Under the pieces are notes generated by a model. That model had not been told where the DNA came from. It ran no database searches and saw nothing but the letters and a program-made list of their open reading frames with translations. Shown in pieces: positions 16,287-23,500 of a DNA stretch of 64,000 nt; positions within the stretch are counted from its first letter, which is position 1; every line of letters starts with the position of its first letter. Origin of the DNA: Streptosporangium album (GTDB taxonomy: Bacteria; Actinomycetota; Actinomycetes; Streptosporangiales; Streptosporangiaceae); NCBI RefSeq assembly GCF_014203795.1, contig NZ_JACHJU010000001.1, positions 1,488,001 to 1,552,000 on the forward strand, in the 5' to 3' direction. Position numbers and translations under genes: made by a program.

Positions 16287-19200
16287 GTGAGTATCGTCAT
16301 CGTACGGCGCCCAGAGCGACGGCCACCGCCCAAGTCTCCCCGGGGCGAGATCCTGCTCGAGTCACCGCCGGAGGTCCCCGAGGTCCAGTCGCAGGGTTTC
16401 ACCGCGGTGCTCACCTACCTGCCGATGCTCGCGGGCGGTGCCGCGATGGGCCTGATGTTCACCGCCAACGGGAACAGCAACCCGATCATGTACGTCTCAA
16501 GCGGCCTGTTCGCCGTGTCCATGCTGGGCATGAGCCTCGGTCAGATGGGCCGGCAGTCCGGCGAGCGCAAGCAGCGGCTGAACGGCCTGCGCCGCGACTA
16601 CTTCCGCTATCTCTCCCAGGTCCGCAAGAAGGTACGGCGGGCGGCGACACAGCAGCGCGAGGCGCTGGAGTGGAGCGGCCCCGCCCCCGACTCACTCTGG
16701 TGGGTCGCCATGAGCCAGCGCCTGTGGGAGCGGAGGGCCCGCGACGAGGACTTCGGCACCGTACGGCTCGGCACCGGCGTCCAGAAGCTCGCCATCCAGC
16801 TGATCCCTCCGGACTCCAAGCCGGTGGAGGACCTGGACGCCCTGACGTCCGGCGCGCTGCGGAGGTTCGTCCGGGCGCACTCGACGGTGGCCGGACTGCC
16901 GGTGGCCGTGGCCCTGCACTCCTTCGCGCGGATCAATCTGACGGGCGACCCGGTGGCCGTGCGCGAACTCGTGCGCGCGATGATCGCCCAGATGACGGTG
17001 TTCCACTCCCCGGACGACATGCGGATCATGGTGTGCGCGAACAAGGAGTGGATGACCCAGTGGGACTGGGTCAAGTGGCTTCCCCACGCGCTGCACCCGG
17101 AGGCGACCGACGCCGCCGGCCCGGTGCGGCTGATGGCCGAGAATCTCGGCCAGCTCGACGAACTGCTCGGCCCGGAGCTGAAGGAGCGCGCACGGTTCCG
17201 GCCCGGCGCCTCCGCCGACGCGCTGCCGTACCACGTGCTGATCGTCGATGGCGGGCACGTGCCGCACGACTCCCAGCTCGGCATGGACGCCATCCAGGGC
17301 GTCACCGTGATCGACCTGTCCGGAGCGGCGGGGCCGATCGAGGAGAAGAACACGCTGCGGCTGGACATCCAGCCGGACGGCTTCTTCATGATCAAGATCG
17401 ACCACACCGGCAAGCAGAGCTCGACCCGCCTGGGCGAGCCCGACAAGCTGGACTTCCTGCGGGTCGAGGGCCTGGCCCGGCAACTCGCCCCCCTGCGCGC
17501 CTCGACCGCGAAGGGAGGGGAGGCGCAGGACGTCCTGGCGGTGAACACCTCCCTGACCGACCTGCTCGGCGTCGGCGACCCGGGGCGCCTTGACCCGGCG
17601 GTGACCTGGCGGCCCAGGGCAGGGCGTAACCGGCTCCGGGTGCCGATCGGTCTCGGTGTGGACGGCCGCCTGGTCGAACTCGACATCAAGGAGTCGGCGC
17701 AGGGCGGCATGGGGCCGCACGGCCTGGTCATCGGCGCCACGGGATCCGGCAAGAGCGAGCTGCTGCGGACCCTGGTGCTCGGTCTGGCGATCACCCACTC
17801 GTCGGAGATCCTGAACTTCGTCCTGGTCGATTTCAAGGGTGGCGCCACCTTCCTCGGCCTCGACACCCTGTCCCACGTCTCGGCGGTCATCACCAACCTC
17901 GAAGACGAGCTGCCTCTCGTCGACCGCATGTACGACGCCCTGCACGGGGAGATGGTCCGCCGCCAGGAGCTGCTCCGCTCCGCCGGCAACTACGCCTCCC
18001 TGCGCGACTACGAGCGCGCCCGCGAGCAGGGTGTCGACCTGCAGCCGATGCCCACGCTGTTCGTCGTGATCGACGAGTTCAGCGAGCTGCTCTCGGCCAA
18101 ACCCGAGTTCATCGAGCTGTTCGTGATGATCGGACGGCTCGGCCGCTCGCTCGGCGTCCACCTTCTGCTGGCCTCCCAGCGCCTGGAGGAAGGGCGGCTG
18201 CGCGGCCTGGACACCCACCTGTCCTACCGCGTCGGCCTGCGCACCTTCTCCGCGATGGAGAGCCGGGTCGTGCTCGGCGTCGCCGACGCCTACGAGCTGC
18301 CGTCCGCCCCGGGCAACGGCTATCTCAAGTTCGAGACCACCGGGATGACCCGGTTCAAGGCCGCCTACGTGTCCGGCGCCTACCAGGCGGACCCCCTCAG
18401 TGCGGCGGCGGCGGGCGGGCAGGGTCCGCTCCGGCAGGTCGTGGAGTACGGTCCGGAGTTCTCCCCGGTCCCCATCGTGGAGGAGCCCAAGAAGGAACTG
18501 ACGGCGGCACCGGACGCGCCGGCCGACCGGGGGGCGCTCAGCATGCTGGACGTCGTGGTCGGCCGGTTGAACGACCAGGGGCCGCCCGCCCATCGGATCT
18601 GGCTGCCCCCGCTGGGCGACTCCCCGACCCTCGCCCACCTGCTTCCGGCGCTGTCGGCGACGCCCGAGTTCGGCCTGAGCACGACCGGATGGGTGGGCCG
18701 GGGACAGCTGCACGCCGTCGTGGGCATCATCGACAGACCGTTCGAGCAGCGGAGCGACCCGTTCTGGCTGGACCTGTCGGGGGCGACCGGTCACATCGGC
18801 GTCGCCGGGGGGACGCAGAGCGGCAAGAGCACGGTGCTCCGCACGCTGATCACCAGCATCGCGCTCACGCACACCCCACGCGAGGTGCAGTTCTACTGCC
18901 TGGACTTCGGCGGCGGCTCCCTCGCCTCGCTGGAGGGGCTGCCCCATGTGGGCGGGGTCGCGAGCCGCCTCGACGGCGATCGCGTCCGCCGTACGGTCGC
19001 CGAGATCGCCACCCTGCTCCAGCAGCGGGAGCGCGACTTCACCGAGCAGGGCATCGACTCGATCGTCGCCTACCGGCAGCAGGTCGCCGACGGGACGATC
19101 GAGGGCGACCGGTTCGGTGACGTCTTCCTGGTGGTCGACGGCTGGCTGACCGTGCGACAGGAGTTCGACACGATCGAACCCGTCATCACCGATCTGGCCG

Positions 19201-20288
19201 CACGGGGTCTCGGCTACGGCATCCACGTCGTGGCGGCCACCAACAAGTGGTCGGAGTTCCGTCCCGGCATCCGTGACCTCTTCGGCAACCGGGTGGAGCT
19301 GAAACTCGGGGACGCCTACGAGTCGGAGGTCAACCGCAAGGCGTCGCTGGCCGTGCCCGAAGGCGTTCCGGGCCGGGGACTCACCAGGGAGGGGCTGCAC
19401 TTCCTGGGGGCTCTCCCCCGGATCGACGGCGTCCAGAAGGCCGACGACCTGTCCGCCGCTGTGCGCACGCTCGTCCACGCCGTCCGGGAAGCCTGGCAGG
19501 GGCCCCCCGCCCCCGCCGTACGGCTGCTGCCGTCCGTGCTGCCCGCCGAGAGCCTGCCCGACGCGTCGCAGAGCGGGCCGAACCGGATCCCGATCGGCAT
19601 CGACGAGGCCAACCTGGCGCCCGTCCTGCTCGACTTCGATGTCGACCCGCACTTCATCGTGGTGGGCGACACCGAGAGCGGGAAGTCCAACATGCTGCGC
19701 CTCATCACCGAGGGTCTGGTCGCCCGGCACACGCCGCAGGAGGCCATGATGATCGTGATCGACTACCGGCGGTCGCTACTGGACTCCGCCGCCACCGAAC
19801 ACCGCATCGGCTACGCCGCCTCCAGCGCGGCGGCGACCGACCTGATCAAGGACGTGCGCAGCGCGCTGCTCAAACGGCTGCCTCCGGCGGATCTCACACC
19901 CGACCAGCTACGGGCCAGGAACTGGTGGCAGGGCTCGGACCTGTACATCGTCGTCGACGACTACGACCTGGTGGCGACCTCGTCGAACCCGCTCCAGCCG
20001 CTGGCGGAGCTGCTGCCGCAGGCCCGCGACATCGGTCTGCACCTCGTCATGTCACGCGCCATGGGCGGCGTCGGCCGGGCCATGTTCGACTCGGTCATCC
20101 AGAAGGTCAAGGACATGGCCAGCCCCGCCATGATCCTGTCCGGCAACAAGGACGAGGGCTTCGTGTTCGGCAACGTGCGCCCTCAGCCGTTCCCGCCGGG
20201 CCGGGGCATCTACGTCGACAGGAAGTACGGCGCGCGCCTGGTGCAGACCGCCCTCATGCCGCCTCCGTCACCTCCGGAGGCCGGCTGA
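16287..20288 (+). CDS. eccC: Type VII secretion ATPase EccC (fused EccCa-EccCb)
   Basis: The protein has 1333 residues, the length of a fused EccC, with a GTG start after AGGAAGG. Two hydrophobic helices near residues 35-85 anchor it. Three FtsK/SpoIIIE ATPase domains follow, with Walker A motifs GATGSGKS (483-490), GGTQSGKS (841-848) and GDTESGKS (1127-1134), and hydrophobic-Asp strands (NFVLVDFKGG, FYCLDFGGG, MIVIDYRRS) as Walker B. All three P-loops are intact. EccC binds the C-terminal signals of Esx substrates and drives transport. It stands alone, with a strong hairpin after the stop. Confidence 0.95.
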   Translation: MSIVIVRRPERRPPPKSPRGEILLESPPEVPEVQSQGFTAVLTYLPMLAGGAAMGLMFTANGNSNPIMYVSSGLFAVSMLGMSLGQMGRQSGERKQRLNGLRRDYFRYLSQVRKKVRRAATQQREALEWSGPAPDSLWWVAMSQRLWERRARDEDFGTVRLGTGVQKLAIQLIPPDSKPVEDLDALTSGALRRFVRAHSTVAGLPVAVALHSFARINLTGDPVAVRELVRAMIAQMTVFHSPDDMRIMVCANKEWMTQWDWVKWLPHALHPEATDAAGPVRLMAENLGQLDELLGPELKERARFRPGASADALPYHVLIVDGGHVPHDSQLGMDAIQGVTVIDLSGAAGPIEEKNTLRLDIQPDGFFMIKIDHTGKQSSTRLGEPDKLDFLRVEGLARQLAPLRASTAKGGEAQDVLAVNTSLTDLLGVGDPGRLDPAVTWRPRAGRNRLRVPIGLGVDGRLVELDIKESAQGGMGPHGLVIGATGSGKSELLRTLVLGLAITHSSEILNFVLVDFKGGATFLGLDTLSHVSAVITNLEDELPLVDRMYDALHGEMVRRQELLRSAGNYASLRDYERAREQGVDLQPMPTLFVVIDEFSELLSAKPEFIELFVMIGRLGRSLGVHLLLASQRLEEGRLRGLDTHLSYRVGLRTFSAMESRVVLGVADAYELPSAPGNGYLKFETTGMTRFKAAYVSGAYQADPLSAAAAGGQGPLRQVVEYGPEFSPVPIVEEPKKELTAAPDAPADRGALSMLDVVVGRLNDQGPPAHRIWLPPLGDSPTLAHLLPALSATPEFGLSTTGWVGRGQLHAVVGIIDRPFEQRSDPFWLDLSGATGHIGVAGGTQSGKSTVLRTLITSIALTHTPREVQFYCLDFGGGSLASLEGLPHVGGVASRLDGDRVRRTVAEIATLLQQRERDFTEQGIDSIVAYRQQVADGTIEGDRFGDVFLVVDGWLTVRQEFDTIEPVITDLAARGLGYGIHVVAATNKWSEFRPGIRDLFGNRVELKLGDAYESEVNRKASLAVPEGVPGRGLTREGLHFLGALPRIDGVQKADDLSAAVRTLVHAVREAWQGPPAPAVRLLPSVLPAESLPDASQSGPNRIPIGIDEANLAPVLLDFDVDPHFIVVGDTESGKSNMLRLITEGLVARHTPQEAMMIVIDYRRSLLDSAATEHRIGYAASSAAATDLIKDVRSALLKRLPPADLTPDQLRARNWWQGSDLYIVVDDYDLVATSSNPLQPLAELLPQARDIGLHLVMSRAMGGVGRAMFDSVIQKVKDMASPAMILSGNKDEGFVFGNVRPQPFPPGRGIYVDRKYGARLVQTALMPPPSPPEAG

Positions 20289-20297
20289 CGACCTCAC

Positions 20298-20331
20298 GCC
20301 GGTCCTCCCGTCTCCTGACCGGAGGACCGGC
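20298..20331 (+). terminator. Hairpin terminator after eccC
   Basis: GCCGGTCCTCC and GGAGGACCGGC pair over 11 bp with a 12-nt loop, 10 bp after the eccC stop. Confidence 0.7.
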
Positions 20332-20381
20332 GGAGCTCATCGAGCGCGTGCCGGGCGCAGACCGCCTTCATGTCCGGCCCG

Positions 20382-20528
20382 TCACCCCGGCGGGATCAGA
20401 CGTTTCTCACCGTGCCAGCCCTTGTCGACCCCGAATTTGAGCAACAGTTCCTTGCCGTCCCACATCATCCGGCCCAGGCCGGCTGAGCGGCCCACGGGTG
20501 CCCGGTCGAGCCTGATCACTTGAGTCAT
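20382..20528 (-). CDS. Small hypothetical protein downstream of the large effector
   Basis: This is a 48-residue open frame starting 7 bp after the stop of the 1924-residue gene (MTQVIRLDRAP at the start, GWHGEKRLIPPG at the end). No good ribosome binding site is visible, so expression would depend on coupling. Immunity genes usually follow polymorphic toxins, but this is very short; it could equally be a remnant or a chance frame. No family recognised. Confidence 0.35.
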   Translation of the reverse strand: MTQVIRLDRAPVGRSAGLGRMMWDGKELLLKFGVDKGWHGEKRLIPPG

Positions 20529-20535
20529 GCGCGGA

Positions 20536-23500
20536 TTAGTAGGCGTTGTCTGGCCTTTCTGTCGTCCTCGGCCCACCTGCCGGGCGGCCTTCGGAACCGT
20601 CGGCGTCATGGAGCGGAGTCGCCTGTCCCCCATCGGCCCAGGAGTGGATTCGATCCCAAACGTGCGCGGGAACCGGGCTGTCGGGCAGGAATATGCGGAA
20701 CTGGCCGCGCCCGAACAGGGCATACGGGGCGTTCACCCAATTATTGGCGAACCTGTCGCCACGCGCGGCGACCAACGTGAGCGAATCCGCAGCGATCACC
20801 ACCCGGCCGGTCCGGTCCGCCACCCCCTGCGCGAAAGGCGCAACGCCCCGGCCCGTTTCGCAGCCACCGAGGAAGATCACATCGTCCGGCCGCAGGCCGG
20901 GTTCGTTCAGCAGCAGATGGGCGGCCTCCTGGGCTGTGAGCCGCTTCGTGCCGATGTAAATGCCGTCCGGATTTCCATGGGAGAACACCGTGAACGCTCC
21001 CTCGACCGGGAGCGCGGCACGAGACGCATCGGCGTTCTTCATGTCGTGCCTGTTGTTGGGATCTCGATACCACACACCTGAGCGGATCTCTTCTCGATGC
21101 TCGTCGAAATGCCGGAGGAGCTCTCCGGTGAGTTCTGGCCGGGCAGGAGTCCCCGCGCTCTCGGAGGGAGTGGGAGAGACCTGCTGTCCTTCATGGACCT
21201 GGAGCAGGAAGTAGCTCTTCACCCTGGAGGACGACTCCTGGACCGCGAGCACCTTGAACCGTGAGCCCGCGTCGAACATCGCATGGTGCGGTTTTCCAGA
21301 TATATCCCCAACGGGGGCATACACGCCCCGGATGGTCAGTTGTGCGCTCCTCGGCGCGTCTGGCAGGAAACGGGGATCGTCGACCCCGTCGAGAAGGCCC
21401 CCGAAAGTGAACTCCGCTCCGGGCGTGAGATCACCGGGGATCCAGTCCAGCGGCACGCGCACCTGAACGTGCCCCTCACGGTGCGGCAACCTCGCCAGGT
21501 CGGCGTTCGCCAGATCGACGTAGGCCTGTGCCCGCGCGGCGTCACCGAGGTCACCAGACCTTCCGATCAGCGCATCGTGGAGCTGCCGGAGATCGCCGCC
21601 GACCAGCAGTCCGGAGAGCGCCGCTCTGGGATCGTGCGACCGCCAGCCCGCCGACTCCGTGGCCCGTACACCGTCCCCGCCGGACCCGGCACGGCCCTCC
21701 AGGTCCCGCAGGACGGGTTGGTCCCCCTCGGCATGCCGTGCGATGTGGTCGAACCTGTCCATGAGCCCGTCATGCCAGTCCAGCCACCCCCTGCGTTCGA
21801 ACTCGGGCCGCAGCGCCTCCAGCCGCGCCGACACCGCGGCGACGTCCGCCGGGCTCAGCACGTTCTGGTTGAACGTGAAATGAGTGAGCTTCCCGGTCCA
21901 GTCGGAGTAGCGCGGGGTGACGAACTTCTGGAGGAGCAACTTGCTCCACGCGGGGGCGAACTTCGCGTCGACCTCAAGCCGGTGCACGCCGTCGGCGTCT
22001 ACTGCCACATGGTGCCAGGAGAAGCCCTCTCCCAGGGTCAGCACGCTACACAGGGAACGTGTCATCCGGTCAGCGACGGGCTCGCGCCAGACAAGCGGCT
22101 TCAGCCTCTCGTCCGTCGTCGGGGAGTGGCGGTCGGAGTAGACGACCGTCTCGCTCGCGCGAAAGAGTCCGCCGTCCGTGTCACCGACGGACCGGGGCGG
22201 AAGGGCCATCAGCTCGTGAGAGTCAGCGTGACGAGCAAGGTTGTACTCCACGCGGAGGGCCTTTTTCCCGTCGTTGAAGGTGACGAGCTCCTGCACCTGC
22301 CCGTGCTCGTTCACGACCGGCTCGGAACGGCGGATCCCCGTCGCGACGCTCTTGCGCAGGGCGTTGTTGCCGTAATCCTGGTAGAGAGCGTCACCGACGC
22401 GGTGAACCGGGATCTCCTTCAGGCCGAGCGCCTGCCGGACCAGCGCCGCCGCCTCGGCCGCGTCCGCGTCCCGGCCGGTGAAACGGATCGCGGACACGCC
22501 GTCCCCGAACATGACGATCTCCACCCGTGTGTCGACGGTCTCGATGACGCGGGATTCACGGATGCCGGTGTTCACGCTCCGCTCCAGCCCCCCGGCGTGG
22601 TCCGCGTGCGACGTTGCGGGGTCGGGTCGCACCGGTGCGTCACCGACCGCCGGCACATCACGCCCGCCCGGCGCTCCGCGCGCCGGATCCGCATCCGGAT
22701 ACGCGAAGGACGAGGTGTCCGCGCGAACGATCGGCGGATCCGGATGGGCGACGGGCACTCCCCGGGGCACGTCACTCTCGACGGGCTTTCCATGGTCACC
22801 GAGAACGGCGGGGCGCAGGGGCTCCACCGCATCCGCCCCGGCACGGTGGGACGTGGGCGGGCCCATCCGCTCCGCGAGAGCGGTGGCATCGGGAGAATCA
22901 CTCCGGTTGATCAACCCGTCGATGCGATCCACACCTGGGCGCGCGGCCGGAGCGCCGTCCGGTACGGCATGCGCCGGGCTGTCAGGCACCACCTGCGGCA
23001 GGCGGGGCGGCACGTCGTGGTATCCACGCACCGTCCCCTGGGCCTGTGGGAGCTCACTCAGCGCCGCGGCCGGCTCGTCTCTCGTGCGGATCCCTGGGCC
23101 GCCCTCATGGCCAAAAGGATTCGGCCACCCGCCGGCGACCAGGGACTTGACCCGCTCCCAGAGCCCACCGGGAATCGGATTGTCGGGCAGGAATATCCGC
23201 AGCCCACCTCGCTCGCTCAGGAAGCCGCGCCCGCCTTCGGAATCGATGGGAGTCATGTCGCCGTACTCGTTGACCTCCATCAGGGACTCGGCGGCGACCA
23301 CCATATGTCCGGTCTCCCGCGCCAGCTCCAGCGCGAAGGGAACCTCTCCCTGGCCGATACGGCAGTTGCCCAGGAAGATCACATCGTCCGGTCGCAGGCG
23401 GGGTTCGTTCAGCAGCAGCACCGCAAGCTCACGGGCCGTGAGCTGCGTGTCGCCGATGAAGATCCCATCGGGGTTTCCGTGACCGTCGACGTAGAAGGAA

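Noticed and set aside
16692..19730. Long open frame on the minus strand opposite eccC (about 1000 codons)
   Set aside because: It mirrors a clear EccC gene in high-GC DNA, contains no recognisable domain, and has His/Arg/Val-rich composition typical of antisense frames.
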